NCBI GenBank assembly: GCA_018268055.1 | Contig: JAFDXF010000094.1 | Span: 1 to 64,000 of the forward strand | Direction: 5' to 3' | Length of the DNA: 64,000 bases | Source of the DNA: Bacteroidota bacterium | GTDB taxonomy: Bacteria > Bacteroidota > Bacteroidia > Chitinophagales > Chitinophagaceae | In this document: in pieces, positions 8,093-17,602 of the stretch | Layout of the letters: every line of letters starts with the position of its first letter | Numbering within the stretch: position 1 is the stretch's first letter | Made by a program: the position numbers and the translations under genes | Notes under the pieces: generated by a model | The model's database searches: none | What the model was told of the DNA's origin: nothing | The model's input: the letters and a program-made list of their open reading frames with translations, nothing else

Positions 8093-8890
8093 ATGTATTC
8101 CAAACCAAAATTAGCTTTTAAATACATTCACTATCTGCTAACTGCCCATAACGGCAAAGGCCATGGGATGCATTCACCTTTCGTTTTTGAGTTGATACAA
8201 AATATTTTGAATGATAAGAAGCATTATGAAGAATACGAAAAAGTAGAAAATTTAAGGAAAAACTTACTTGCCGATAATGCAATAATTCAAGTTGAAGATT
8301 TTGGAGCAGGCTCATCTGTAACAAAATCAAATAGCAGAACTATTTCTTCTATTGCTAAAAATGCTGCCAAGTCAAAAAAGATTGGACAATTGTTGTTTAG
8401 AATGGTAAAGTATTATCAGCCAAAACATATTGTGGAGTTGGGTACTTCGCTGGGTATTACTTCATCTTATCTTGCATTGGCAAATCCTGATGCTGTTATG
8501 ACGACAATGGAAGGTGCAGAAGAAATTGCAAAAAGAGCAAAAAGGCATTTTGAAAAACTAAATATTGCTCATATTGAATTGGTCAAAGGAAATTTTGACG
8601 ACACTTTAGAATCTGTTATTCAACAATTTCCAACCATTGATTTTTCATTTATAGATGGCAATCATCGGCAAAAACCTACAGAAAGATATTTTCAATCTTT
8701 GCTTGAAAAAACAAACAATAATTCTGTTATGATATTTGACGATATTCATTGGAGCAGCGAAATGGAAGCAGCATGGAATAACATCAAAAACCATCCATCT
8801 GTTCGCTGTAGTATTGACTTGTTTTTTATTGGTATGGTATTTTTTCGGCAGGAATTTAAAGAAAAGCAACATTTCGTAATCCGTTTTTAG
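8093..8890 (+). CDS. Class I SAM-dependent methyltransferase (O-methyltransferase-like)
   Basis: A 265-residue Rossmann-type methyltransferase. SAM motif I is VELGTSLGITSSYLA near residue 114, an acidic TTMEG follows on strand 2, and IDFSFIDGNHRQKPT resembles motif II of Methyltransf_24/O-methyltransferase proteins. The N-terminal HGMHSPFVFEL block recurs in Bacteroidota homologues. The substrate is unknown. Co-direction and short spacing (14 nt) with folA suggest cotranscription, but give no clear functional link. Confidence 0.85.
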   Translation: MYSKPKLAFKYIHYLLTAHNGKGHGMHSPFVFELIQNILNDKKHYEEYEKVENLRKNLLADNAIIQVEDFGAGSSVTKSNSRTISSIAKNAAKSKKIGQLLFRMVKYYQPKHIVELGTSLGITSSYLALANPDAVMTTMEGAEEIAKRAKRHFEKLNIAHIELVKGNFDDTLESVIQQFPTIDFSFIDGNHRQKPTERYFQSLLEKTNNNSVMIFDDIHWSSEMEAAWNNIKNHPSVRCSIDLFFIGMVFFRQEFKEKQHFVIRF

Positions 8891-9010
8891 CAATGTTTTT
8901 AATCAATGAGGCAAATGAAGAAAATCAGGATGTATGGTAGTCTTACAACTCTAAAAATCAATATCTTCACGCCCGTTTTATATCCATCTTCTTTTTAATT
9001 ACGGATTATT

Positions 9011-10120
9011 ATGACAATTGGCATTCTTAAAGAACCAAATTACGAAACAAGAGTATCTTTATTATCTGATGCAGTAGCGACACTGACTAAAAAATCAATT
9101 ACAGTTATTATAGAAACTGGAGCGGGTGAAAAAGCTTTTTGCAGTAATTCTGAATATGAAAAATCAGGAGCTCAGATAAAAAGCCGTAGCGAAGTTCTCA
9201 CGTCGTCCGATTTGATTTTAAGTATTCAACAACCGAGTGATGAGGAAGTGGCTCAGTTGAAATCAAAAATTTTAATTGGTGTATTTCAACCGTTGTATAA
9301 AGTAGATCAAGTAAAAAATTGGGCAACGTCAGGGACTACAATTTTTTCTTTGGATATGTTGCCACGCACTACAAGGGCACAGGCAATGGATATATTAAGC
9401 TCTCAAGCAAATATTGCAGGTTACAAAGCGGTGCTAACTGCAGCAAATATTTATAGCAGATACTTTCCTATGTTTATGACTGCTGCCGGAAGTATTGCAC
9501 CGGCAAAAGTTTTAATATTGGGCGCCGGTGTAGCAGGGTTGCAAGCAATAGCTACAGCAAGAAGACTGGGTGCTGTAGTAGAAGTATTCGATACTCGCCC
9601 TGTCGTGAAAGAAGAAGTGCAAAGCCTCGGTGCAAAATTTATAGAAATAGAAGGAGCCGCCGATGCAAGTAAAGCGGGTGGATATGCCGTAGAACAAACA
9701 GAAGAATACAAACAAAAACAACAACAACGTATTGCAGAATGTGTTGCCAAATCAGATATCATTATTACTACGGCACAGATTCCCGGAAAGAAAGCTCCGA
9801 TTCTTATTACCGAAGCAATGATTTATTCCATGCGTAATGGCTCGGTGATTGTGGACTTAGCCTCAGCAACCGGTGGCAATACACCTTTTACTAAAAATGA
9901 TGAAACAGTTATTCAAAATGGAGTGAGCATCATTGGAAATTCATCTTTACAATCAACAATGCCTTCGGATGCCAGTAAAATGTATGGAAAAAATGTATTG
10001 AACTTTTTGCAATTAATTATCAATAAAGAAAATGCATTGAACTTAAATTGGGAAGATGATTTGGTAAAAGGATGTTGTATTACATACGACGGGAATATTG
10101 TTCATGAAAGATTAAAATAA
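9011..10120 (+). CDS. pntAA: NAD(P) transhydrogenase subunit alpha, NAD-binding part (PntAA)
   Basis: Soluble dI component of proton-translocating transhydrogenase, which moves hydride from NADH to NADP+ using the proton gradient. The 369 residues match the alanine-dehydrogenase/PntA N-terminal fold: an N-terminal GILKEPNYETRVSL block, the NAD Rossmann motif LILGAGVAGLQAIATARRLGA near residue 170, and the mobile-loop region IPGKKAPILITE. The membrane part is a separate gene 6 nt downstream, giving a three-gene operon pntAA-pntAB-pntB. This split layout is normal in many bacteria and is not a frameshift. Confidence 0.95.
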   Translation: MTIGILKEPNYETRVSLLSDAVATLTKKSITVIIETGAGEKAFCSNSEYEKSGAQIKSRSEVLTSSDLILSIQQPSDEEVAQLKSKILIGVFQPLYKVDQVKNWATSGTTIFSLDMLPRTTRAQAMDILSSQANIAGYKAVLTAANIYSRYFPMFMTAAGSIAPAKVLILGAGVAGLQAIATARRLGAVVEVFDTRPVVKEEVQSLGAKFIEIEGAADASKAGGYAVEQTEEYKQKQQQRIAECVAKSDIIITTAQIPGKKAPILITEAMIYSMRNGSVIVDLASATGGNTPFTKNDETVIQNGVSIIGNSSLQSTMPSDASKMYGKNVLNFLQLIINKENALNLNWEDDLVKGCCITYDGNIVHERLK

Positions 10121-10126
10121 TAGGAT

Positions 10127-10438
10127 ATGAATGAAATACTACAATGGATAACCCTGCATCAAGAGATGATTTACATTGTCTTGTTGATGATTTTTGTAGG
10201 AATTGAAGTGATTGGACACGTGCCGAGTGTATTGCATACGCCATTGATGAGTGGTGCAAATGCTATTCATGGTGTAGTAATTATTGGCGCAATCATCGTA
10301 ATGGGAAAAGCCGAGAGTGATAATTATCTGGCTTTGAGTTTGGGATTTCTTGCGGTGATATTGGGAACGCTGAATGTAGTTGGCGGATTTGTTGTTACCG
10401 ACCGAATGTTAGAAATGTTTAAAAAGAAGAAAAAATAA
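10127..10438 (+). CDS. pntAB: NAD(P) transhydrogenase subunit alpha, membrane part (PntAB)
   Basis: A 103-residue protein with three to four hydrophobic segments matching the membrane domain (dII) of the alpha subunit: the GVEVIGHVPSVLHTPLMSG-type motif, with GANAIHGVVIIGA immediately after, is the hallmark. It contributes to the proton channel with PntB. It sits 6 nt after pntAA and 13 nt before pntB. Confidence 0.95.
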   Translation: MNEILQWITLHQEMIYIVLLMIFVGIEVIGHVPSVLHTPLMSGANAIHGVVIIGAIIVMGKAESDNYLALSLGFLAVILGTLNVVGGFVVTDRMLEMFKKKKK

Positions 10439-10451
10439 TTAAGAAGATATT

Positions 10452-11882
10452 ATGGAATTCAGCATACTTACACTTTGTTACCTCATTGCATCTGTAACAT
10501 TTATCATCGGGCTTAAAATGTTATCCAATCCTGCTACTGCACGAAAAGGAAATTTGATAGCAGCAGCCGGTATGACATTGGCTATTCTTGGAACTATTTT
10601 TTTATACGAAGAAGAAGGAAAGAAGTTAGGAAATTACGGTTGGATCTTCGGAGGTATTTTAATTGGTAGCATCATAGGTACATTGGCTGCAAAAAAAATT
10701 AAAATGACCGCAATGCCGGAGATGGTGAGCATGTTCAACGGTATGGGTGGCGCTTGTGCAGCATTAATTTCTATCGTAGAATTTCAACATATATCATCAG
10801 CATTTTCATTGAGTAATCAGATAGCAGGATTATCTTCTACAACGACCGGCCATGTTTTAATTATCGTTTTAGGTTTGATTATTGGTTCTGTTTCTTTTGC
10901 AGGAAGTATGATTGCTTGGGGTAAATTAAATGGAACAATTAAAGATTTTTCATTTAAAGGACAACACATTTTTAATATTACATTATTACTAATCATACTT
11001 GCGCTTGCTGTTTATTTAATAGGATGGATGCCAGCAAACGGAATGTTGTTCTTCAGTATTATATTGGTGCTTTCACTTTTGTATGGCGTATTTTTTGTTA
11101 TGCCTATAGGCGGTGCGGATATGCCGGTGGTGATTTCTTTGTTGAACTCTTTTACCGGTGTAGCAGCAGCTTGCGGTGGATTCTTATACGATAATAAAGT
11201 AATGCTTACCGGTGGTATATTGGTTGGCGCTGCAGGTACATTATTGACCATCTTAATGTGCAAGGCAATGAATCGTTCGTTGATGAATGTATTGCTTGGA
11301 TCTTTTGGAGGAAATACTGTATCGAGTGGAGGAGGAGCAAAGCAACAAGGAGCTTACAAAGAAATTACTTTGAGTGATGCCGCTGTGGTGATAAGTTATG
11401 CCAATAAAGTGCTAATTGTTCCCGGATACGGGCTTGCAGTAGCGCAGGCACAACACGCCTGTCACGAATTAGAAAAACTATTAGAAAGTAAAGGTGTGGA
11501 AGTGAAATATGCGATTCATCCTGTTGCCGGACGTATGCCCGGACACATGAATGTGTTATTGGCCGAAGCAGATGTAAGTTATGATAAACTATTAGAAATG
11601 GAACAAGCCAATGAAGAATTCAACACAACGGATGTTGTATTGGTATTGGGAGCAAATGACGTAGTGAATCCTGCTGCTAAAACAGATCCGGCATCACCTA
11701 TTTACGGTATGCCTATTTTGGATGTAGAATTAGCCAAACATTGCATCGTTAATAAAAGAAGTATGAAACCGGGTTATGCCGGAATTGAAAATGATTTATT
11801 CTTCCAACCTAAAACTTCTATGCTCTTTGGCGATGCTAAGAAAGTGTTGCAGGATTTAATAGGAGAAATTAAAAACCTCTAA
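10452..11882 (+). CDS. pntB: NAD(P) transhydrogenase subunit beta
   Basis: A 476-residue protein with an N-terminal membrane domain (about residues 1-270, eight or nine hydrophobic segments) and a C-terminal NADP-binding dIII domain. The latter contains VLIVPGYGLAVAQAQHA near residue 323, VAGRMPGHMNVLLAEA, and VLVLGANDVVNPAA, which are diagnostic of PntB. With PntAA and PntAB it forms the full enzyme, an NADPH source in the inner membrane. Last gene of the operon; a new promoter for the next gene lies 5 nt after its stop. Confidence 0.96.
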   Translation: MEFSILTLCYLIASVTFIIGLKMLSNPATARKGNLIAAAGMTLAILGTIFLYEEEGKKLGNYGWIFGGILIGSIIGTLAAKKIKMTAMPEMVSMFNGMGGACAALISIVEFQHISSAFSLSNQIAGLSSTTTGHVLIIVLGLIIGSVSFAGSMIAWGKLNGTIKDFSFKGQHIFNITLLLIILALAVYLIGWMPANGMLFFSIILVLSLLYGVFFVMPIGGADMPVVISLLNSFTGVAAACGGFLYDNKVMLTGGILVGAAGTLLTILMCKAMNRSLMNVLLGSFGGNTVSSGGGAKQQGAYKEITLSDAAVVISYANKVLIVPGYGLAVAQAQHACHELEKLLESKGVEVKYAIHPVAGRMPGHMNVLLAEADVSYDKLLEMEQANEEFNTTDVVLVLGANDVVNPAAKTDPASPIYGMPILDVELAKHCIVNKRSMKPGYAGIENDLFFQPKTSMLFGDAKKVLQDLIGEIKNL

Positions 11883-11886
11883 GCGG

Positions 11887-11894
11887 TATCTTTG
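11887..11894 (+). promoter_or_regulatory. -7 promoter element of the RNA m5C methyltransferase gene
   Basis: TATCTTTG starting 5 nt after the pntB stop and 25 nt before the TTG start codon at 11920. It supports that start and a separate transcription unit. Confidence 0.55.
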
Positions 11895-11919
11895 TAATAG
11901 AAACTTAAAATCTTATTCA

Positions 11920-13272
11920 TTGGAATTACCTGCACTGCTGATAAAATCATTGCAAGATGTAAAAGGCTTTAATAAAGAGGCATTTGAAGCAGTACATAAT
12001 TCTGGAGAACAGATAACATCAATAAGGCTTAGCCCTGTTAAAAAAATAAACGATTTTCAAAAGCATTTCGAAATAAATGCTCCAGTGCCATGGTCGAGCT
12101 TTGGTTATTATTTAATGAGCCGCCCTTCGTTTACTTTTGATCCTCTTTTCCATGCCGGCTGTTATTACGTGCAAGAAGCGTCATCTATGTTTTTAGAGCA
12201 AGCCTTAAAGCAATCAATAGATGTCACTCAGCCGTTGAGAGTTTTAGACTTATGTGCGGCACCGGGTGGTAAGTCCACGCATATTCAATCCTTGATTTCT
12301 GATGAAAGTTTATTGGTAAGTAATGAAGTAATTCGCTCCAGAGCAAGTATTCTTAAAGATAATATCATCAAATGGGGCTGTGAAAATGTTGTAGTGACCA
12401 ATAATGATCCGAAAGATTTTTCAAAATTGAGAGGATACTTTGATGTAATAGTGGTGGACGCACCATGTAGCGGAAGTGGATTGTTTAGAAGAGATGATGA
12501 AGCTATCAATGAGTGGAGTGAAAACAATGTTGCTCTTTGTGCGCAGCGACAACAAAGGATTCTGGCTGATGTTTGGCCTGCTTTAAAGAAGGATGGAATT
12601 TTAATTTATTCTACTTGCTCTTATTCTCAAGAAGAAGATGAAGATATTGTAAAATGGCTGAAGCAAAATTATGAAGTAGAACAAATTGCATTGTCTATTG
12701 CAGATGAATGGAATATTGTTGAAACGGAATGTAGTTGTCGTTTTTGGCCTAATAAGGTAAAAGGTGAAGGCCTTTTTATGACAGTATTCAGAAAAAAATC
12801 AGAAGAGCAAACGGTCAATTTTAAATCAAAGATGAATTTGTTGTCACTTACAAAGGCAGAACTATCACTTGTAGGAGAATGGGTAATTGATGCGGAGGTT
12901 TCATTGCTCAAAAATGAAAATACAGTTTATGCTTGGCCCAAACAATTTTTAAATGATTTTCAATTTTTATTACAACAATTGAAAGTGTTGTACTCCGGCG
13001 TAAAGGTGGGCGAATTAATGAAAAATAAATTAGTGCCGGATCATGCTTTAGCAATGAGTTTAATGGTTGCTGAAAATATTCGGCATATTGAACTGAATGA
13101 AGATAATGCAATCGCTTATCTGCAGCGAAAAGAAATTCATGTTGTAACAGATGAAAAGGGCTGGGTACTTGCGACTTATAAAGATTATCCGCTTGGATGG
13201 ATGAACATATTACAAAGCCGTATTAATAATTATTATCCTAAAGAACTCAGAATTTTAAAAGAAAGGCCTTAG
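11920..13272 (+). CDS. RsmF/Nol1-type RNA cytosine-5 methyltransferase
   Basis: Probable rRNA m5C methyltransferase of the NOL1/NOP2/Sun family (450 residues). SAM motif LDLCAAPGGKSTH is near residue 110; the two family cysteines are in VDAPCSGSGLFRRD and YSTCSYSQEEDED. The C-terminal third, ending PLGWMNILQSRINNYYPKELR, resembles the PUA-like tail of RsmF/YebU, which modifies 16S rRNA; the exact target base is inference. The start is TTG: no suitable ATG exists, the protein is collinear with relatives from here, and a -7 box sits 25 nt upstream. Confidence 0.9.
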   Translation: MELPALLIKSLQDVKGFNKEAFEAVHNSGEQITSIRLSPVKKINDFQKHFEINAPVPWSSFGYYLMSRPSFTFDPLFHAGCYYVQEASSMFLEQALKQSIDVTQPLRVLDLCAAPGGKSTHIQSLISDESLLVSNEVIRSRASILKDNIIKWGCENVVVTNNDPKDFSKLRGYFDVIVVDAPCSGSGLFRRDDEAINEWSENNVALCAQRQQRILADVWPALKKDGILIYSTCSYSQEEDEDIVKWLKQNYEVEQIALSIADEWNIVETECSCRFWPNKVKGEGLFMTVFRKKSEEQTVNFKSKMNLLSLTKAELSLVGEWVIDAEVSLLKNENTVYAWPKQFLNDFQFLLQQLKVLYSGVKVGELMKNKLVPDHALAMSLMVAENIRHIELNEDNAIAYLQRKEIHVVTDEKGWVLATYKDYPLGWMNILQSRINNYYPKELRILKERP

Positions 13273-13290
13273 GTTTCGCCCTATTTTTTG

Positions 13291-13298
13291 CATCTTTG
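13291..13298 (+). promoter_or_regulatory. Near-consensus -7 element of the LysM gene (CATCTTTG)
   Basis: One mismatch to TAnnTTTG, 17 nt before ATG 13316. No well-placed -33 element. Confidence 0.35.
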
Positions 13299-13315
13299 TA
13301 AGGTAAACTTTAAGC

Positions 13316-14272
13316 ATGAAAAAAATTTCTGCAACTGTACTTGTCTTATTTGTTTTAACCTTTTTTGTGAATGGGCAAAAGACTGAATTAGTAATTCAGA
13401 AAAGTAATAAAAGTTTATACATTGAACATAAAGTAACAAAAGGAGAAAGCTTTTATGCAATAGGCAGAACATACAATGTGCCTGCAAAAGAATTGGCAGA
13501 GTTCAATAAAATTGACATCAACAAAGGTTTGCAGATAGATCAGAAATTAAGAATCCCTCTTACTGAATCCAATTTTACACAAAAAGGTAATAGTGGAACT
13601 CCTGTTTATTTCAAAACAGAAAATGAAGAAAAACTAACTACCGTGAGTAAGAATTATGGCGATGTTTCTGTATCGGCTTTAAAATCTTGGAATGATATTT
13701 CGGGTGATGTAGTAAAGAAGAACGGTAAATTAATTGTTGGTTTTGTAAAGAGTACTCAGTTGCCTTCAGTAACGATTAAGCCAAAGAAGCAAATTGAAGA
13801 AAAAGAAGATGCTAAAACGAAGGTAGAAGAGAAAAAGGCTGAGGTTAAGAGTGAGGTTAAGAATGAGATTAAGAGTGAGGTTAAGGCTGAGGAAGTAAAG
13901 AAAATAACTCAACCTATTGTAGTGGAAACAAAAAATCTGAAAGTAGAAGGAGCCGGATATTTTAAATCAGATTATGAAATGCAGATTAAGCAGACGCCAA
14001 TAGCACATGAAGAAACACTTACTTCAGGAATTTTAAAAACAACAAGTGGTTGGGATGATGGGAAATATTATTTGCTTATCGATAATGTTTCGCCCGGAAC
14101 AATTGTAAAGATTGTCAACCCTACGAATAACAAAGCCATATTTGCTAAAGTACTCGGAGAAATGGCCGGTATTCGTCAGAATGATGGTTATGGAATGCGG
14201 ATTAGCAATGCTGGTGCAGCAGCTTTAGAAGTTTCAGATCAAGAAAAGTTTATTGTGAAGGTTACTTATTAA
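13316..14272 (+). CDS. Secreted LysM-domain protein
   Basis: A 318-residue exported protein. A signal peptide (residues 1-20, ending FFVNGQ) precedes a LysM domain, about residues 38-82 (HKVTKGESFYAIGRTYNVPA...LRIPL), which would bind peptidoglycan. A degenerate second LysM-like segment follows near 100-145. A Lys/Glu-rich linker (about 155-200) built from a 12-bp tandem repeat leads to a C-terminal domain of about 100 residues containing a double-psi/SPOR-like beta pattern of unclear family. Probably a periplasmic cell-wall-associated protein. The last 11 bp overlap the convergent fmt gene. Confidence 0.85.
   Translation: MKKISATVLVLFVLTFFVNGQKTELVIQKSNKSLYIEHKVTKGESFYAIGRTYNVPAKELAEFNKIDINKGLQIDQKLRIPLTESNFTQKGNSGTPVYFKTENEEKLTTVSKNYGDVSVSALKSWNDISGDVVKKNGKLIVGFVKSTQLPSVTIKPKKQIEEKEDAKTKVEEKKAEVKSEVKNEIKSEVKAEEVKKITQPIVVETKNLKVEGAGYFKSDYEMQIKQTPIAHEETLTSGILKTTSGWDDGKYYLLIDNVSPGTIVKIVNPTNNKAIFAKVLGEMAGIRQNDGYGMRISNAGAAALEVSDQEKFIVKVTY
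13838..13897 (+). repeat. 12-bp in-frame tandem repeat in the LysM gene
   Basis: Five units, 13838-13849, 13850-13861, 13862-13873, 13874-13885 and a degenerate 13886-13897, with consensus rgtgaggttaag. Each adds four residues of the type S-E-V-K. Copy-number change would lengthen or shorten the linker without a frameshift. Confidence 0.8.
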
Positions 14273-15209
14273 TTCTATTGCCTCTAAGAAACTCTACCGT
14301 TGTCATTTTCTTTTTACCCTCTAATTGTAATTCTTTTACATTGATGTAGCCATCTGCACAAGAGATGTGTATATAGGTTTTATTATCTGTTTTGAATTCA
14401 CCCGGCATTGATTGATTATCTGAAAGAACAATTTCTGTTCTGAAAATTTTTAAAATTTTCCCATTCAGCATTGTAAATGCTCCCGGAAAAGGAGAGAGGC
14501 CATGTATCAAATTGTGTACTTCAGTTGTACTTTTGCTGAAATCAATTTTGCAAGTATCGGTAAATATTTTTGGCGCATGGTGTAAAATATTAATTTCAAC
14601 AAATTGTGCTTGAGGCTTTTCATTCAGCGTTTCATTTGCAAGACCTTCAACTGTTTTTACCAATAATGCAGCGCCCACCACTTTCATTTTATCATGTATT
14701 TCGCCTGCTGTTTCATTTTCACCAATGGAAAAAGATTCTTGAAGTAGAATATTGCCAGTGTCTATTTCGTGTTTTAATTTGAAAGTGGTGACACCGGTTT
14801 CTTTTTCACCATTAATAATTGCCCAATTAATTGGTGCAGCTCCGCGATATTGCGGTAATAAGCTACCGTGTAAATTAACCGTTCCCATCGGCGGCATATT
14901 CCAAACAATTTCGGGAAGCATACGGAATGCAACAACTATTTGCAAATCTGCATTCAGCGATTTTAATTCCTGAATAAACTCAGGATTCTTTAACTTTTCC
15001 GGTTGTAAAATATTTAAGTCATGCTCCAATGCATATTTTTTAACGGCACTGTGTTGTAATTGCATACCTCTTCCGGCAGGCTTGTCCGGTGCAGTTACCA
15101 CTGCAACAATATTGCAACCGGCTTTTACTAATGCATCTAAAGAAGCAACTGCAAACTCCGGAGTGCCCATAAAGACAATACGTAAATCCGAAATATTTTT
15201 TACAACCAT
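14262..15209 (-). CDS. fmt: Methionyl-tRNA formyltransferase
   Basis: Formylates the initiator methionyl-tRNA using 10-formyltetrahydrofolate. The 315-residue protein has the usual two domains: an N-terminal formyltransferase domain with RIVFMGTPEFAVASL, the catalytic-site VNLHGSLLPQYRGAAPINWAI block (Asn/His) and GVTTFKL, then a C-terminal OB-like tRNA-binding domain with LSPFPGAFTML. Start ATG 15209 is eight codons before the conserved RIVFMGTP strand. Convergent with the LysM gene. Confidence 0.95.
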   Translation of the reverse strand: MVVKNISDLRIVFMGTPEFAVASLDALVKAGCNIVAVVTAPDKPAGRGMQLQHSAVKKYALEHDLNILQPEKLKNPEFIQELKSLNADLQIVVAFRMLPEIVWNMPPMGTVNLHGSLLPQYRGAAPINWAIINGEKETGVTTFKLKHEIDTGNILLQESFSIGENETAGEIHDKMKVVGAALLVKTVEGLANETLNEKPQAQFVEINILHHAPKIFTDTCKIDFSKSTTEVHNLIHGLSPFPGAFTMLNGKILKIFRTEIVLSDNQSMPGEFKTDNKTYIHISCADGYINVKELQLEGKKKMTTVEFLRGNRINK

Positions 15210-15263
15210 AAAGCCCTTTTCAATTATTCGGGCGAAGTTAAGTTTTGTAGTGCAATAGATTCA

Positions 15264-17354
15264 TCACAATCCTTTATTAAAGAATATAGCTCCTTCAACT
15301 GCTGCACTTGCTTCTGCTCCGGTAGGTCCCAATTTGGCTTTTGCAGCGGCAGATGCTTTCACGCCCCATCCACACTTAGAATCATAAACCAATACTGCAC
15401 TTTCAGAAAGATTAACAGGCAATCCTTTTATCATTGCAGCAGGGTTGATGCCTATTCCTGCAGTTACTTCATAGCTTCCATCAGCATGAAATTCAACAGA
15501 ACTGGTAAATAGCCCTTTAGAAAATTCGCCGGATACATTTACTGCATTATCAGATTGTGCCTGCACACTTCCATCAGCTCCTTTTGTATAAGTTTTGGAT
15601 GATTCAATTGTAACATGATCAGATTGGGTTAAAGTAATTTTAGTTTTAATATACTCCGATGATGGACAAGGTGCTGCTTCGGGTGGTGCTGCAAGTGCTT
15701 GACAGTCCGGCGTAATTTTTTCACTTGTTTTTACAATCAATGTGCGGTAGTGAATTTTTTTAATCAACTTATCATTCAAGTCTAAATAATCATCAATATA
15801 AGCAAAATGCTTTCCGTCTTTTCCTTCAGTCATTGATAGATGAAAAGGGCCTTTCATTGCGGCACCAGCTGCATCAGGCTTTAAAGGCGACCATGGTGTA
15901 ATTTTTTGCCATTCACCTGTATTAAACAGATCGAGTTTATCGGCAGGTAAGCCTTGTAAGATAATATTACCATCTTCATCAATCGTACCGCTGAAACTCC
16001 AAGGTCTTATTTGAAATCCATTTTTAAGATTTGTTTTAAAACCTCCATATTGTGCTGCTAAAACAGAAGGTGTCATTCCTGCAACAGGATTTGATGCTTG
16101 CCCTTGATAGACGTATAGAATCTCACCGGTTCCTGATATATTGCCCATTTTGGATATATCCATAGAAAAACTTTTTACACAGGCTAATGTTTGTAGATTG
16201 ATATTTGTTTGATACATGTCTTTACCAAACTGTGTATTTGCTTCACCTGAAGTTTCTCCGGATCGTGCACTGATGATTTCTGCTTCATAATGACCTTGCC
16301 ACATTTCCATTTTTTCTTCTTTGGATTTTTTCTCATTCTTCTTGGGTGCAGGAGTTGGTTTCTTCGTCGCTGTCTGTTTCGGAGTATTACTGTTTGCTTT
16401 TCCTCTTTTGGCAGGAGAACCTTCTTGTCCTTTTCCTGCATAGCCATTGTCCCATGCTTTGTCAAAATTTTGTTGTGCGGCTTCTGCATTTCCTTTTTTC
16501 TTTTCAATCTGTCCTTTTGTATAATAGTAGCCCCCACAAATTGGATTAGCAGTAATTGCTTTATCAATAGCAATTCCTGCTAAAGCATAATTGCCGGTAA
16601 AGAAAGCAGCGGTTGCCATATTACTCCAAGCATCTGCAATGCCGGGAGAAGATTTAGTAATATCTTCTAAGATTGGAATTGCATCGCCATATTTTTCCAT
16701 ATCAATCAAGAGCGAACAGAAATTATTTTGGTATAATATATTTTCCTTTTGCAATTGACATGCACGACCAAAAGCATAAAGTGCATCCATATAATATTTT
16801 TTAAAAAACAATTTTACGCCTTGAATATAATAGCCCTGTGCCTGATCGTTTTTTAGCGCTTTGGCACTGGCTGCAGCAAACTTGTCAATTTCCTGTTGCC
16901 CTTTTATTTTGCTTTTGGCATAATCTGTCCATTTGTTGATAATTTCTGAAACGGATTCTTTACTAATTTGTTTGTTGGCTGCCACAGTTCCTTCTTTTTG
17001 CCAGGTAGAAGAACCTTGTTTGTTTTTTAACATTTGAAAAGGAAGAATCAAAGTTCCTTCTGTCAATGAATAAGCACCACTTTGTTTGCCTTGTTCCATT
17101 TCTTTGAAAGAAATAGTGATATTGTCGCCGGAAATTTTATAAGTGCCATTGTCTGTAACAGTATTACCGGGCATCACCGCTTTTAGCGAAAAAGTTCCGT
17201 TTGTATTAAACGACATACTTATTACTGCATTGGATTTTGCCATTTGGCCATCGCCATCTTTTGTAAAAATGTATTTGCCTGATAAATTGGTTTGTGCACA
17301 CAGTATTTGTGATATCAGTAAAGAAATGAAAAAAGAAATGAATGTTTTTCGCAT
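15264..17354 (-). CDS. Secreted TPR protein with a beta-rich C-terminal domain, unknown function
   Basis: A 696-residue exported protein. The signal peptide ends near LCAQ (residue 20). Residues 22-115 form a small beta domain (GKYIFTKDGDG...NGTYKISGDNITISF), like lipocalin-type or DUF-type secreted modules. Residues 150-300 hold about four TPR-like helical repeats (for example YMDALYAFGRACQL and GNYALAGIAIDKAITANP). A Lys/Pro/Ser-rich linker near 310-350 leads to about 340 residues of beta-rich sequence that I do not recognise, ending in an Ala/Gly-rich segment. There is no clear T9SS sorting domain. Flanking intergenic gaps suggest a single-gene unit. Confidence 0.75.
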   Translation of the reverse strand: MRKTFISFFISLLISQILCAQTNLSGKYIFTKDGDGQMAKSNAVISMSFNTNGTFSLKAVMPGNTVTDNGTYKISGDNITISFKEMEQGKQSGAYSLTEGTLILPFQMLKNKQGSSTWQKEGTVAANKQISKESVSEIINKWTDYAKSKIKGQQEIDKFAAASAKALKNDQAQGYYIQGVKLFFKKYYMDALYAFGRACQLQKENILYQNNFCSLLIDMEKYGDAIPILEDITKSSPGIADAWSNMATAAFFTGNYALAGIAIDKAITANPICGGYYYTKGQIEKKKGNAEAAQQNFDKAWDNGYAGKGQEGSPAKRGKANSNTPKQTATKKPTPAPKKNEKKSKEEKMEMWQGHYEAEIISARSGETSGEANTQFGKDMYQTNINLQTLACVKSFSMDISKMGNISGTGEILYVYQGQASNPVAGMTPSVLAAQYGGFKTNLKNGFQIRPWSFSGTIDEDGNIILQGLPADKLDLFNTGEWQKITPWSPLKPDAAGAAMKGPFHLSMTEGKDGKHFAYIDDYLDLNDKLIKKIHYRTLIVKTSEKITPDCQALAAPPEAAPCPSSEYIKTKITLTQSDHVTIESSKTYTKGADGSVQAQSDNAVNVSGEFSKGLFTSSVEFHADGSYEVTAGIGINPAAMIKGLPVNLSESAVLVYDSKCGWGVKASAAAKAKLGPTGAEASAAVEGAIFFNKGL

Positions 17355-17602
17355 AGTGTTAAGGTTTAAATATTTTGGTTTGATTGTGTAAATTGATTTT
17401 GCACCTAATTTAAACTGCCGTCAATTTCTATTACTGTATAAAACTAAAGCATATCTTCATAAGTTTTATCATTATTTTACATGATTTTTAAGGATCAATT
17501 TTTTTCTTAGATAGGAAGAACGGATTGCCAATGTAACATAAGTGACGAGATTGTGTTAAGATCTTCCCGATTTTTGCTCCATAATTTTATTAACTCTATT
17601 TT

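Noticed and set aside
9011..10438. pntA broken by a frameshift into two genes
   Set aside because: The two parts end and begin cleanly at domain borders with a 6-nt gap, and three-gene pnt operons are normal in many bacteria.
13316..14272. Histone-like reading of the Lys/Glu-rich LysM protein
   Set aside because: It has a signal peptide and balanced Lys/Glu content, so it is an exported cell-wall protein, not a nucleoid protein.
16290..16583. Plus-strand frames rich in Phe/Cys inside the large TPR gene
   Set aside because: They are antisense shadows of the Lys-rich linker of the real minus-strand gene.
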